Below, piece by piece: positions 36,301-47,407 of a stretch of DNA of 64,000 nucleotides. Source of the DNA: Triglochin maritima (taxonomy: Eukaryota; Streptophyta; Magnoliopsida; Alismatales; Juncaginaceae). The DNA lies in assembly GCA_963682175.1 (NCBI GenBank), contig OY821771.1, positions 6,757,001-6,821,000 on the forward strand. Reading direction: 5' to 3'. A model generated the notes under the pieces. It did not search any database. It was not told the origin of the DNA and saw only the letters and a list, made by a program, of their open reading frames with translations. Each line of letters opens with the position of its first letter. Positions within the stretch are counted from its first letter, which is position 1. A program made the position numbers and the translations under genes.

Positions 36301-36367
36301 GCTGATTCTTTTTCTGTTAAGTATTTGACATAACTTGAATGTGTCAAATGTCAATGTCATGTGATTC
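33317..36367. other. Intergenic with an old duplicated segment
   Basis: No coding region is supported. Segments of about 450 bp at 33775-34200 and 35295-35765 are diverged copies of each other in the same order and orientation (shared ACTGGTTAGTTCATGTTCAT, AAGTACCATTACC, ATTCAGGCATTCAA, CTGGTTTTTGCA-like words). A MITE lies at 35779-35980. Confidence 0.55.
35779..35980. mobile_element. MITE, family member 3
   Basis: Inverted ends AACGAGCCTAAGACTTAA and (reverse complement of the right end) AACGAGCCCATGACTCAT. The inner AAGTCCCTACAATATCCATC and AAATTGTAAGGTGAATTA match members 1 and 2. Confidence 0.6.
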
Positions 36368-36372
36368 CTAAC

Positions 36373-38313
36373 TGTAACGTACCCGAAAACAGCGGAAAAT
36401 TTAAACAATAATAAAGACCGTCAACGGTCAACACTGGGCACGTCACGGGAAACAAACCAACATATATAATATAAATATGATCCACGTGGAAGTCAAATAT
36501 ACAAACTGACTGTGATTACGACAAAAGCTATACAATATGTAATCACCTCTAAAGGAAGAAACTGACAACTACAGGATCTGATCTCGGGGGCACCGTCCTC
36601 GGTCACCACCTCAAACTCTAACCCTGCTCGCTACCTGAAATGCAAACAACAAACATGCCTGAGTTCCCTGCAGGAACCCCGTATACCAAACCTCCTAAAA
36701 TATAAAAAGGAATTAAAGACAATGCAATGCTATGCACATGATCATCCGCCTCGGGCCCACAATAATGCCCTCACCGCCTCCGCGGCACTGAACCACTCCT
36801 GTCACTAGGGTCAAGTCAGTCCACCGCTGCCTCACAAGGGTCAGTCGACACCACTGCTCCCCAAAAAGTGCAGGAAGGAACCCCCGGTACCCGCCGCACC
36901 CAAGGAGCGAGTCAGCCCGCCGAATACACAACTCGGGTCAGACGACAGCCACTGCTCCCCCAAGAGTCGCCTAGCGCGCACCCTGCCGGAACATCCTCGG
37001 CCTACCGCTAAACCCTCGCAAACTGCCCAAGGTTTACGGTACACATCCCTCACACCCCGCTCGGTAAGAGAGGAAAAAGTACAACAATAATACGCCTTCG
37101 TCGAAGGTGAAATCCGTAGCTCTCAAAGCCGGTAATCAACCGTCGCCTCGGAGCCGGTAGTCGACCTGACATCGACGGATCGCGTGTGGATAAATCCACC
37201 AACCTGCGGCAGATCGGTCGACCGCTACAAGCACACCGGTCGACCGGTCCCCCACACAGTACACAGTACTGTACAAACAAATCTACCGGTCGAACCACGC
37301 CAACCGAATTACCGACCAATCGGTCGAACAAAAGTCATCTAGCGGTCGACCGTTTGGAAGGTCTACGCTATACAATTTTATATAATATATATATCCGACC
37401 GGTCGAACCAAGGGGCCGTTCGACCGATAACAGGGATTTCAATATTTTGCCCAAGTCTCGTTCGGTCGACCGGAACTGAAATACAGTTCGACCGAAACAA
37501 CACAAGCACTCTACCGCTTAATTAAATGCTCAGTCGGTCGATCGAGAGTTAAAGAGCGGTCGACCGTTTTGATGGTCAAAGCTCCCAACCGACTTAGCAT
37601 CGAATGGATCGGTCGAACAAGGTAAAGGACGTTCGACCGTTTAATAAGTCAAAATCCCCAACCGACCCATTCTCATCGTTATTCGGTCGACCGGCTAAGT
37701 GGTCCCGTTCGACCGATAACAGCATATCCCCTTTTTCCCGCATGAATTTGGCATAACGGTCGACCGTCTAACGACATCGTTCGACCGTTCGCGGGTAAAC
37801 ATCAATATAATAATAGGATCGGTCGACTGCCCACAGGCACCGGTCGACCGATCGTCGTCTTCAACCTCTGAATTGGTTGAATTCCGACGGGGAATTCGAC
37901 ACCAACGTCGATCCCCAACACTCACAAGGCACAAGTGAGTTATAATGAAGATTTGGCATACCTTTTGGTCGAGTGAAGAAGCCTCCCAAGCTTGCACCAC
38001 TTCACTCCACTTCTTCTTCTTCCTCTTCTTTACTTCTTCTCTCCTCCTTCTTCTGCTCCGAAAGTCTCTCTCTCTCCCACTCTCTGGTAAAGGCAAATGA
38101 TGAAGAAAACGTTTCAACAAAATCCTATCTTAACTATATATATCCACTCATCACCTCCATCTCCTCCAATCACCATTCACCTAAAACCTTTCCAATTAAA
38201 ATTATCCACCTCAATCTCCACATGTCCAACACCTCCACCTCTCCATGCATGATTAATTAGGGTTAATTAGGTTTAGTTTAATTTAATTAGGTTGCTTAGA
38301 TTAAGTTATTACA
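36373..38313 (-). repeat. 3' LTR
   Basis: 1941 bp; on the minus strand it starts TGTAATAAC and ends ACGTTACA. Carries the array of CGGTCGACCG-like motifs at about 37195-37855 and a CTT-rich stretch at about 38010-38080 where two of the differences from the other LTR lie. Confidence 0.95.
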
Positions 38314-38333
38314 ATCTACCCTCCTTAAAAGAA
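38314..38333 (-). other. Polypurine tract
   Basis: The minus strand reads TTAAGGAGGGTAGATTG directly before the 3' LTR, the expected place for the plus-strand primer. Confidence 0.7.
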
Positions 38334-38362
38334 TTTCGTCCGCGAAATTCGAAACAACTGAC

Positions 38363-41300
38363 TTACCGGAACAACTCTGGATACTGCTTCCTGACATCCT
38401 CCTCGATCTCCCAGGTAGCCTCTCTGATACTGTGATGCTGCCACCTGACCTTCACCATCGGAATCGTTCTCCTCCTGAGCTGATGTACCATCTGATCCAC
38501 AATCTCAACTAGTCTCTCATCTAATGACAAATCCTGCTGGATCTCCGGTACTGATATCTCTATCACATGAGCTGGATCGGCCACGTACTTCCTCAACATA
38601 GAAACATGGAAGACGTTGTGAAGTCCTGCAAACTGTGGTGGTAGTGCAATCCTATATGCCACCTCACCGACCCGATCCAATATCTCAAAAGGTCCGACAT
38701 ACCTCGGACTCAGCTTCCCCTTCTTCCCGAATCTCATCACACCTCTGGAAGGCGAGATCTTCAGGAAGACATGATCTCCTACCTCAAAAGTCAGCTCACG
38801 CCTCCGCGTATCAGCATAACTCTTCTGTCTGCTCTGTGCTGTAGCTAACCGCTTCCTGATCACGTCGACCTTCTCTGAATACAACTGTATGATATCAGGT
38901 CCGACTAGCTGTCTCTCGCCCACATCACTCCAGCATACCGGCGATCTACACGGTCTCCCGTATAATGCCTCATAGGGTGCCATCCCAATACTCGAATGGT
39001 AGCTGTTGTTGTAGGCGAACTCGATCAACGGCAAATGCTCATCCCAATGCCCGGCCCAGTCAAGTGTACACGCTCTCAGCATGTCCTCCAATGTCTGTAT
39101 CGTCCGCTCTGACTGGCCATCTGTCTGTGGGTGGAAAGCTGTGCTAAACTTCAGACGTGTCCCCAGTGCTCTGTGTAGACTCTCCCAAAATCTCGAAGTG
39201 AATCTGGGATCTCTGTCTGAAATGATACTGACCGGCACGCCATGAAGTCTGACAATCTCCTCAATATATAACTTAGCTAGACCCTCCAGAGCAAGAGTGG
39301 TCTTAATAGCTAAGAAATGCGCCGACTTGGTCAGTCGATCGACTATAATCCAAATCGCATCGTGGAATCTCCGTGTCTTCGGTAGCCCCGTAACAAAATC
39401 CATCGTCACGTGCTCCCACTTCCACTCGGGCAACTCAATCCTCTGCATCTGCCCTGCTGGTCTCTGGTGCTCGATCTTCACCTGCTGACAGACCAAACAC
39501 CTCGACACGAAGTCTGCAACGTCCTTCTTCATACCTCGCCACCAGAAGTTCCGCTGTAGGTCTTTGTACATCTTGGTGCTCCCTGGATGAATGGAATATC
39601 TCGATCTGTGTGCCTCCTCCATGATATCATGTCTCAGGTCCTCTGTCTTCGGCACCCAGATACGGTCTCTGAATCTCAGACCTCCATCCACTCCAACTCT
39701 GAAGTCTGACCCATCTCTGGCAGCTAACTGTAACAAACTGCTCAACTCCTCATCTGTAGTCTGAGCATGAATCACTGCTGATACTGTCTGAGGCTCTACT
39801 CTCAATCCGGCAATCACCGCGCCCTCAGAGCTATCAGCAAATGGCCTCCACTCTGCCAAGGACTCTAGCAGTCTCCACTCCTGAATGCATAGGCCTGCTA
39901 CTGATACCTCCACCTTCCGGCTCAAAGCGTCTGCAACTGTGTTCGCCTTCCCCGGATGGTAAGAGATAGTGAAGTCATAGTCCTTAATGAACTCAAGCCA
40001 TCTGCGCTGCCTCATGTTCAGTTCCTTCTGCGAGAACAGGTACTTCAGACTCTGATGATCTGTAAACACCTCGAACTGCTCGCCATAAAGATAGTGTCTC
40101 CAGGTCTTCAGTGCATGAACCACTGCTGCTAACTCCAAATCATGTGTCGGGTAATTCCTTTCATGGACATTCAGCTGTCTGGATGCATACGCGATCACCC
40201 TCCCGTGCTGCATAAGGACACATCCTAAGCCAATACCCGAAGCGTCGCTATAAATCACGAATCCACCCGTGCCACTCGGCAATGATAAAACTGGTGCTGT
40301 GGTCAACAGTCTCTTCAGCTCCTGAAAGCTGTCCTCGCACTTCTGCGACCAAACAAAAGTGACTCCCTTCTGCGTCAGAGCCGTCAGTGGTGCTGCCAAT
40401 CTCGAGAAGTCTTTGATGAAGCGACGGTAATAACCCGCCAGTCCAACAAAGCTCCTAATCTCCGTCACGCTCGTAGGGGTCCTCCACTGTGTCACTGCCT
40501 CTACCTTCGCCGGATCCACTGATATCCCCTCTGCCGATACAATGTGTCCGAGGAACGCCACTCTGTCCAACCAAAACTCGCACTTTGAGAACTTAGCATA
40601 TAACTGCTGAGCCCTCAAGATGCTGAGTACAATCCTCATATGCTCTCTGTGCTGCTCCACATCTGGTGAATAGATCAAGATGTCATCCACGAAGACAATC
40701 ACAAATATATCAATATACTGCCTGAATGTCCGGTGCATCAGATCCATGAACGCTGCCGGAGCATTCGTCAATCCAAATGGCATCACCAAGAACTCATAGT
40801 GTCCATATCTCGTCCTAAAAGCTGTCTTCTGGATGTCCTCATCTCGGATCCTCAACTGGTGATATCCTGAACGCAGGTCAATCTTCGAGAAAACCTTCGC
40901 TGACTGCAGCTGGTCAAAGAGGTCCTCGATCCTAGGTAAGGGATACCTATTCTTCACCGTCACCTGGTTCAGCATCCTGTAGTCTATGCACATCCTCAAG
41001 GATCCGTCCTTCTTCTTCACAAACAAAACTGGTGCACCCCAAGGCGAGACGCTCGGTCTGATAAATCCAGAGTCCATCAACTCCTGCAACTGCTTCTTCA
41101 ACTCTGTCAACTCAGCAGGTGCCATCCGGTATGGAGCCTTCGACTGTGGTGTAGTGCCGGCTACCAACTCAATGCCGAACTCCAACTCCCGGTGTGGTGG
41201 TAAACCTGGAATCTCTGCTGGAAAAACATCCGCGAACTCCTGCACCACCTCAATGTCCTCTAGCCTCTGGGACTCTGCCTCCGCAACCACAAGTGTCGCC

Positions 41301-42805
41301 AGAAATGCTACACAACCCTGCTGTAACAGTCTCTGAGCTCTCACGGCAGATACAATAATGCGACCCCCTCTGCTTCTGATCCCTCTAATCAGAATATCAG
41401 GCAAACCCTTCCTCGGGATCAAAATCTTCTTCTCACGGCACAAGACTCGAACATCATATTGGGACAGCCAATCCATCCCAAGTATGACATCAAAGTCCTC
41501 CATCGGTAGCAAGACCAGGTCTGCCGGAAACTCCTGATCTCCCGAAACAACCGTGGCGCCGGGGACAAATCTCCCCACAGTGCCCACCAGACCCAGGGGT
41601 GTGCTGACCTCCAAAGTGGCAGTCAACATCGCAAGGGTACAACCCAACACTCCCGCAAATCGCTCTGAGATGAACGAGTGTGTCGCGCCACAATCAAATA
41701 ACACCCTAGCTACTGAACCTGCGACAAGAAGTGTACCTTCCACGACAGCGCCTCCATCCCGAGCCTCCTCTGCTTGGATGGTGAAAACTCTGCCAGTGCG
41801 CTGCCCCTGCTGTGGTCTGAAAGGTGGTCTACCTCCGCCTCCTCCTCTGCCTGGTGCGGGTAAACCCGGTGGTCTGCTCGGCCCAGCTCCTCGGCTCGGA
41901 CAGCTCCTGATAAAGTGACCCATCTGGCCACAACCATGACATGCTCCGGGGGTGAAACACGGCCCGGAGTGAAACCTCCCACAAGTACCACAAGGCTCAG
42001 GTCGTGGTACTGCAACTCCTGCTCCCTCGAATCGGGGCCTCTTGCCCGGATTCCCTCCAGTCTGACCTCCTGGCCTCCCAGAGAACCTACCTGATGGCCT
42101 CCTCTCATCCTGGTAGTTCTCCCTGTAGTCACGATCAAGAACAGAGGCACTCTTCACTGCATCGGCCAACGTGCTCGGCATGTGTGTCAGCACCTTCGTC
42201 CTCAGCTGCTTCCGGAGCCCTCGGACGAACTTCCCTGCCCTCTGCTCCTGTGTAACATACATCTCGGGACAGTAACGCTCAAGGGCGTTGAACTTCCCGA
42301 TATAGCCTGCTAGGGTCATGTCTCCCTGCTGAAGACTCAGAAACTCCTCCCTCTTCGCATCCTGGACATGCTGCGGAAAATACTGCTCGTTGAACTCGCC
42401 AACGAACTCCTCCCAGGCTATATCATCTCTGTCCGCAAACACCACTGCAGATGTGGACCTCCACCAGTTGGACGCAGCACCGCCCAAAACATATGTAGCC
42501 AGGCCCACTCTCGCCTCTGGAGGACAACCAATAGCACTGAAGATCTTCTGCATCGTGAAGATCCACTCCTCCGCAGCCTCTGCGTCGTACTGCCCCAGAA
42601 AGGTAGGCGGATGCTGGCGCATAAACCAGTCATGCATAGCGCCAGTCCCTGTCTGCCCAGTCTGTGCCGTCTGCTGCTGTAGCATCTCTGTCAGACGTCC
42701 GACCGTATCGAACAACGTCCGACGCTCATCCTCCCAAGCCTCATCCCTCGCAGTCTCACTCTCACCGCGAGTATGGGCAACCGCCTTCCCCCGTCTAGGA
42801 GGCAT
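38363..42805 (-). CDS. Gag-pol polyprotein of the Tekay-type retrotransposon
   Basis: Single frame from ATG 42805 (MPPRRGK). The frame also has an in-frame ATG at 42850, but 42805 is preferred because a strong splice acceptor CAG directly precedes it. Numbering below counts from 42850. Gag with HDWF and WWRST blocks (about 70-250), zinc knuckle CX2CX4HX4C (304-317), aspartic protease D386 in [11 protein letters not shown], reverse transcriptase with FVDD (720-723), RNase H (D869, E906), integrase with HHCC zinc finger (H1081, H1088, C1118, C1121) and D1151-D1212-E1248 (DD35E), then a GPFEI block and a chromodomain-like end (about 1448-1495). The protease shows DCG where DSG or DTG is usual. 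The order RT-RH-INT and the chromodomain place it in Ty3/gypsy chromoviruses, most like Tekay/Del. No stop or frameshift. Confidence 0.96.
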   Translation of the reverse strand: MPPRRGKAVAHTRGESETARDEAWEDERRTLFDTVGRLTEMLQQQTAQTGQTGTGAMHDWFMRQHPPTFLGQYDAEAAEEWIFTMQKIFSAIGCPPEARVGLATYVLGGAASNWWRSTSAVVFADRDDIAWEEFVGEFNEQYFPQHVQDAKREEFLSLQQGDMTLAGYIGKFNALERYCPEMYVTQEQRAGKFVRGLRKQLRTKVLTHMPSTLADAVKSASVLDRDYRENYQDERRPSGRFSGRPGGQTGGNPGKRPRFEGAGVAVPRPEPCGTCGRFHSGPCFTPGACHGCGQMGHFIRSCPSRGAGPSRPPGLPAPGRGGGGGRPPFRPQQGQRTGRVFTIQAEEARDGGAVVEGTLLVAGSVARVLFDCGATHSFISERFAGVLGCTLAMLTATLEVSTPLGLVGTVGRFVPGATVVSGDQEFPADLVLLPMEDFDVILGMDWLSQYDVRVLCREKKILIPRKGLPDILIRGIRSRGGRIIVSAVRAQRLLQQGCVAFLATLVVAEAESQRLEDIEVVQEFADVFPAEIPGLPPHRELEFGIELVAGTTPQSKAPYRMAPAELTELKKQLQELMDSGFIRPSVSPWGAPVLFVKKKDGSLRMCIDYRMLNQVTVKNRYPLPRIEDLFDQLQSAKVFSKIDLRSGYHQLRIRDEDIQKTAFRTRYGHYEFLVMPFGLTNAPAAFMDLMHRTFRQYIDIFVIVFVDDILIYSPDVEQHREHMRIVLSILRAQQLYAKFSKCEFWLDRVAFLGHIVSAEGISVDPAKVEAVTQWRTPTSVTEIRSFVGLAGYYRRFIKDFSRLAAPLTALTQKGVTFVWSQKCEDSFQELKRLLTTAPVLSLPSGTGGFVIYSDASGIGLGCVLMQHGRVIAYASRQLNVHERNYPTHDLELAAVVHALKTWRHYLYGEQFEVFTDHQSLKYLFSQKELNMRQRRWLEFIKDYDFTISYHPGKANTVADALSRKVEVSVAGLCIQEWRLLESLAEWRPFADSSEGAVIAGLRVEPQTVSAVIHAQTTDEELSSLLQLAARDGSDFRVGVDGGLRFRDRIWVPKTEDLRHDIMEEAHRSRYSIHPGSTKMYKDLQRNFWWRGMKKDVADFVSRCLVCQQVKIEHQRPAGQMQRIELPEWKWEHVTMDFVTGLPKTRRFHDAIWIIVDRLTKSAHFLAIKTTLALEGLAKLYIEEIVRLHGVPVSIISDRDPRFTSRFWESLHRALGTRLKFSTAFHPQTDGQSERTIQTLEDMLRACTLDWAGHWDEHLPLIEFAYNNSYHSSIGMAPYEALYGRPCRSPVCWSDVGERQLVGPDIIQLYSEKVDVIRKRLATAQSRQKSYADTRRRELTFEVGDHVFLKISPSRGVMRFGKKGKLSPRYVGPFEILDRVGEVAYRIALPPQFAGLHNVFHVSMLRKYVADPAHVIEISVPEIQQDLSLDERLVEIVDQMVHQLRRRTIPMVKVRWQHHSIREATWEIEEDVRKQYPELFR

Positions 42806-44517
42806 CTGCCAAAGGAAACAAGACAATATCAATATAATCTGTGCATGCATGATCCTCTAGACCTAACTCCTAACTCAAAGGTGGTTTCTTTAGACAAGTA
42901 CGCCGAGATCAACGCTCTGATACCAAATTGTAACGTACCCGAAAACAGCGGAAAATTTAAACAATAATAAAGACCGTCAACGGTCAACACTGGGCACGTC
43001 ACGGGAAACAAACCAACATATATAATATAAATATGATCCACGTGGAAGTCAAATATACAAACTGACTGTGATTACGACAAAAGCTATACAATATGTAATC
43101 ACCTCTAAAGGAAGAAACTGACAACTACAGGATCTGATCTCGGGGGCACCGTCCTCGGTCACCACCTCAAACTCTAACCCTGCTCGCTACCTGAAATGCA
43201 AACAACAAACATGCCTGAGTTCCCTGCAGGAACCCCGTATACCAAACCTCCTAAAATATAAAAAGGAATTAAAGACAATGCAATGCTATGCACATGATCA
43301 TCCGCCTCGGGCCCACAATAATGCCCTCACCGCCTCCGCGGCACTGAACCACTCCTGTCACTAGGGTCAAGTCAGTCCACCGCTGCCTCACAAGGGTCAG
43401 TCGACACCACTGCTCCCCAAAAAGTGCAGGAAGGAACCCCCGGTACCCGCCGCACCCAAGGAGCGAGTCAGCCCGCCGAATACACAACTCGGGTCAGACG
43501 ACAGCCACTGCTCCCCCAAGAGTCGCCTAGCGCGCACCCTGCCGGAACATCCTCGGCCTACCGCTAAACCCTCGCAAACTGCCCAAGGTTTACGGTACAC
43601 ATCCCTCACACCCCGCTCGGTAAGAGAGGAAAAAGTACAACAATAATACGCCTTCGTCGAAGGTGAAATCCGTAGCTCTCAAAGCCGGTAATCAACCGTC
43701 GCCTCGGAGCCGGTAGTCGACCTGACATCGACGGATCGCGTGTGGATAAATCCACCAACCTGCGGCAGATCGGTCGACCGCTACAAGCACACCGGTCGAC
43801 CGGTCCCCCACACAGTACACAGTACTGTACAAACAAATCTACCGGTCGAACCACGCCAACCGAATTACCGACCAATCGGTCGAACAAAAGTCATCTAGCG
43901 GTCGACCGTTTGGAAGGTCTACGCTATACAATTTTATATAATATATATATCCGACCGGTCGAACCAAGGGGCCGTTCGACCGATAACAGGGATTTCAATA
44001 TTTTGCCCAAGTCTCGTTCGGTCGACCGGAACTGAAATACAGTTCGACCGAAACAACACAAGCACTCTACCGCTTAATTAAATGCTCAGTCGGTCGATCG
44101 AGAGTTAAAGAGCGGTCGACCGTTTTGATGGTCAAAGCTCCCAACCGACTTAGCATCGAATGGATCGGTCGAACAAGGTAAAGGACGTTCGACCGTTTAA
44201 TAAGTCAAAATCCCCAACCGACCCATTCTCATCGTTATTCGGTCGACCGGCTAAGTGGTCCCGTTCGACCGATAACAGCATATCCCTTTTTTCCCGCATG
44301 AATTTGGCATAACGGTCGACCGTCTAACGACATCGTTCGACCGTTCGCGGGTAAACATCAATATAATAATAGGATCGGTCGACTGCCCACAGGCACCGGT
44401 CGACCGATCGTCGTCTTCAACCTCTGAATTGGTTGAATTCCGACGGGGAATTCGACACCAACGTCGATCCCCAACACTCACAAGGCACAAGTGAGTTATA
44501 ATGAAGATTTGGCATAC
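42806..44517 (-). other. Candidate intron from LTR to gag ATG
   Basis: The donor AAAAG/GTATGCC (exon end 44518) lies in the 5' LTR about 175 nt below a TATA box. The acceptor TTTCCTTTGGCAG lies immediately before the gag ATG at 42805. The predicted first exon (about 44660-44518) has no ATG, so a spliced RNA would place gag first. The intron would remove the palindrome array, the rest of the LTR and the primer-binding site. Confidence 0.55.
42908..42925 (-). other. Primer-binding site (initiator tRNA-Met type)
   Basis: Four or five bases after the 5' LTR end, the minus strand reads TGGTATCAGAGC, complementary to the 3' end of plant initiator tRNA-Met; the match decays after GAGC. Confidence 0.85.
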
Positions 44518-44869
44518 CTTTTGGTCGAGTGAAGAAGTCTCCCAAGCTTGCACCACTTCACTCCACTTCTTCTTCTTCTTCCTCTTCTTTACTTCTTCTC
44601 TCCTTCTTCTGCTCCGAAAGTCTCTCTCTCTCCCACTCTCTGGTAAAGGCAAATGATGAAGAAAACGTTTCAACAAAATCCTATCTTAACTATATATATC
44701 CACTCATCACCTCCATCTCCTCCAATCACCATTCACCTAAAACCTTTCCAATTAAAATTATCCACCTCAATCTCCACATGTCCAACACCTCCACCTCTCC
44801 ATGCATGATTAATTAGGGTTAATTAGGTTTAGTTTAATTTAATTAGGTTGCTTAGATTAAGTTATTACA
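42929..44869 (-). repeat. 5' LTR
   Basis: 1941 bp, nearly identical to the 3' LTR. Contains the promoter (TATATATA near 44691-44699), a purine-rich leader (CT-rich on the plus strand), the donor-like AAGGTATG at 44513-44520 and the palindrome array (about 43750-44410). Confidence 0.95.
44691..44699 (-). promoter_or_regulatory. TATA box in the 5' LTR
   Basis: The minus strand reads GATATATATAG about 170 bp into the LTR. The downstream leader to the donor at 44518 is purine-rich and has no ATG. The identical site is present in the 3' LTR near 38135-38143. Confidence 0.5.
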
Positions 44870-45726
44870 CTAACAGTCAAATACAAAACTCAACATCTCA
44901 AAGTACGTAGTTAATGTCTCTAAACGTACTTGTTTGATAATGAAAGCCATTTACAACCATCTTATCAAAAAAAAAAGATAATGAAAGACATTTACATAGG
45001 ACAAGCATGTGAGACCAGGTGTATAATATTACACAACATGCATGGATTGTCACGATCTGAACTAGTAGAACAGGAGAAACGTTGTCTTAATTTGCATGCG
45101 GATCAAATTAGGTACGTACGTAAAACAAAAATGGTTTAGGTCATTATCAAAACAAACAAACAAACAAACAAACAAACAAAAACCTTGGTTTAGGTTGAAT
45201 GTGTGTACTATTCACATACGTGAATGACATAAACTCCAAAGACTTGGTGACCCTTTACTATGATAAATCCGATTTCTAATTCTCAGAAATACTTTCACAT
45301 GGGTGATTGGTTATACACTGTTTGATTGAGGAGGAACTATCAATCTCAATATTTAGAGCAGGAAAAAAAAACTCTTTCTCACTTGATTACTCTGAGGAGA
45401 TAAATTGTATTTATAGTATGAAGTGAAGATTACATTTATGTGAATATCAACGTAGATTAACATAATCTAACTACATAACTTGGTGATCAAGTTTACATCA
45501 CATTAAGATTATTAATACAAAAGGCCATACAATGGGCCCAGTGGGCTGGAATACAAGTGTATAATAATGATGGACTTCAATGGGCCTTATGGTCTAACAT
45601 ACAAATAAAAAATTGTCAGCTCTACTACTAAAGAAGCATTTAAAGATAAAAAAAACTTACCAAATTTAGCAAACCAAGCTGGATGAGATTGTTTCAACTT
45701 TCAAGTCATATAAAGGCTTGTTAATA

Positions 45727-46082
45727 GGGGTATACAAGTCAGGTATGAATCGGATATGCTCATACATGTACCCGGCTAAAATAGCGGATAGAGGTATATA
45801 CATGGTCAAAAAAATTGTACTTGTACCGTTAATTTAGCGACTACGGGGGCGAATATAATATATAATATATCAAAAATAATATATATATAATATAATATTT
45901 TTTAACGGGTATACGGTCACGAGTAATGAGTATACCCGTACTCAATATGTTTATTAACTGGGTAAACGGGTACAAGTATACATGTAAGAATTTTTAAACG
46001 AGTTTGATTTTGTGTATCCGTACTCAACCAAGACGGGTGACCGGGTATACGGGTATAACCATCCCCATTTTACACCCCTACT
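45727..46082 (-). repeat. GGGTATACCCG-rich quasi-palindromic repeat
   Basis: Read on the minus strand it begins TAGGGGTGTAAAATGGGG and continues with iterated ACCCGTATACCCG, ACCCGTTTACCC and GTATACCCG words. It resembles the GGTCCGG repeats in architecture but with a different core word. Confidence 0.5.
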
Positions 46083-47029
46083 TGTTAAGCTTATTTTCCT
46101 GCACTTCCTTCTTGCTTATGGACTATTTCCTACAAAGATTGTTTGCAGGATGCTAAGAAAAACTTAAAAACTAAGTAATGACTTTCCTGGGATTTGAGGT
46201 GGAAGTAGAAGAAAAATTAAGAATCCCAGTTCTTAGAATTTAAGTTCTCAGAATTCTAGTTCTCAATACTCTAATTTTGGTACAAAAAGTATCTTTTGAA
46301 AGTGGAGAGAAGATTTGACACTACTACAAAAGAACATTTTTAGGTAAAATTGAGGGCATTGGACTTCCTATGGGTTTTTTTACCGAAAGACGGAGTCATT
46401 TATGATATAACTTCTAGAAACCACAAAACTCATAAAATTGGAGTTTCGAATTTCAAGTTTTTCTGCAAACCAATCACTCATAATTCGTTTAAGTAGTTAG
46501 ATTCCTTAAAAGTGTGATCAGTTTGAATGAAGTGGAGAAAAATATAGAACTCCATCTCTTAAAATTAAGTTCCTAAATTAATCTGTCGGGAATTGAACTT
46601 CCTCTGGTACTTGGGCGGAATTGGGGAAACTCATCTCTAATATAATTTATGAAACTTTGAAACACATGGAACTCTAGTTCGAGAATTTTTAAGTTTTCCT
46701 ATAATCAAATCACCAAAAACTCATTTTAGAAGGCCAATACCCTCGCTTTCATTGAGTTATCTTGCAAACCAATCACGCTCTATGATTATGATTAGTTTAT
46801 AGGAAGGGAAATATACTCTTAGAATTGAGTTTCCTTGACTTCGTTCCAAGAACAAATTCATATGGTTCCGAAAGTCTCGTGACTTCATATATTTTCTTAC
46901 AAACCAATCCTCAAAATACATTTTCGACTATGAAAAAATTCAAGTTGTACACCTGGACTCGAGTTTTTTACAGTCATGTTTGTAAACATTTTCATGTATT
47001 TAGCAATATAAGAGCATACTATCCATGAC

Positions 47030-47245
47030 TAGGAGTGAGCTTCGGTCCTGAACCGGACCGGACCTGACCGAAATTTTGGGAAGGTCAGACCGAATAAATT
47101 CAGGTCGGTCCGGTCTAATCCGGTCTCGTTCGGTCCAAAACTCGAATTTTACACAAAATCTTGGTTCAGTCTGGAATCGCACCGACCGAAGACCAAATTT
47201 TCGGTATCTCCCGGATCGGACCGAACTTTGCTCTCCCGGATCCAT
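47030..47245 (+). repeat. GGTCCGG-rich promoter-proximal repeat, copy 2
   Basis: Begins GTGAGCTTCGGTCCTGAACC and ends CGAACTTTGCTCTCCCGGAT, with GGTCCGGTCTAATCCGG inside. The core matches copy 1 best in reverse complement (GTTTTGGACCGA, GGATTAGACCGG) while both ends match in forward orientation. It lies about 90 bp upstream of the CSN5 TATA box. Confidence 0.6.
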
Positions 47246-47334
47246 GGCTAAGAAATTTGACTTATTTACACCCGTAAAGCGGTTAGACTCGTTTAGCTCT
47301 TGTTAAGTATCATATCAATTTTATTTATTTATTT

Positions 47335-47342
47335 TATAAAAA
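47335..47342 (+). promoter_or_regulatory. TATA box of CSN5
   Basis: TATAAAAA 66 bp upstream of the ATG at 47408, followed by CCCCCCTTC and CTCTCCCTC. This predicts a leader of about 35-40 nt. Confidence 0.55.
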
Positions 47343-47407
47343 TTCCCAAATCCCCCCTTCTTCTCTCCCTCGTTACCATCAAAACCCTAAACCTAACCCT
47401 AGTCCGG

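Larger units (their letters stand above)
36373..44869 (-). mobile_element. Complete Tekay-type (chromovirus) Ty3/gypsy LTR retrotransposon
   Basis: 8497 bp on the minus strand with an exact 5-bp target duplication CTAAC (36368-36372 and 44870-44874). The order is 5' LTR (44869-42929), tRNA-iMet primer-binding site, gag-pol frame with a chromodomain-like C-terminus, polypurine tract, 3' LTR (38313-36373). The two 1941-bp LTRs differ, by eye, at two substitutions and two compensating 3-bp indels, so the insertion is very recent. The coding frame is uninterrupted, so the copy may be autonomous. A candidate intron joins the LTR to the gag start. Confidence 0.95.
44875..47334. other. Intergenic between the Tekay element and CSN5
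   Basis: No coding region is supported. Contains a CAAA/CAAAC microsatellite (about 45151-45182), a GGGTATACGGG-type repeat (about 45727-46082) and, next to CSN5, a GGTCCGG-rich repeat. Confidence 0.5.

Noticed and set aside
37195..37855. Possible CRISPR-like array of GGTCGACC words
   Set aside because: Spacing is irregular, the repeats are 8-10 bp palindromes in an LTR, and this is plant nuclear DNA.
37695..38120. 141-codon frame duplicated in both LTRs (also 44251-44676)
   Set aside because: Present because the LTRs are identical; it reads through the palindrome array and a CTT-rich stretch and has no domain.
42806..42850. Upstream in-frame ATG of the retrotransposon frame (MHAQIIL...)
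   Set aside because: The 15 extra codons are hydrophobic, unlike gag, and lie in a pyrimidine-rich splice-acceptor region; the MPPRRGK start is typical for the clade.
47300..47407. Extended N-terminus of CSN5 from the upstream ATG at 47300
   Set aside because: It would start upstream of the TATA box, and the family starts at MDPS.
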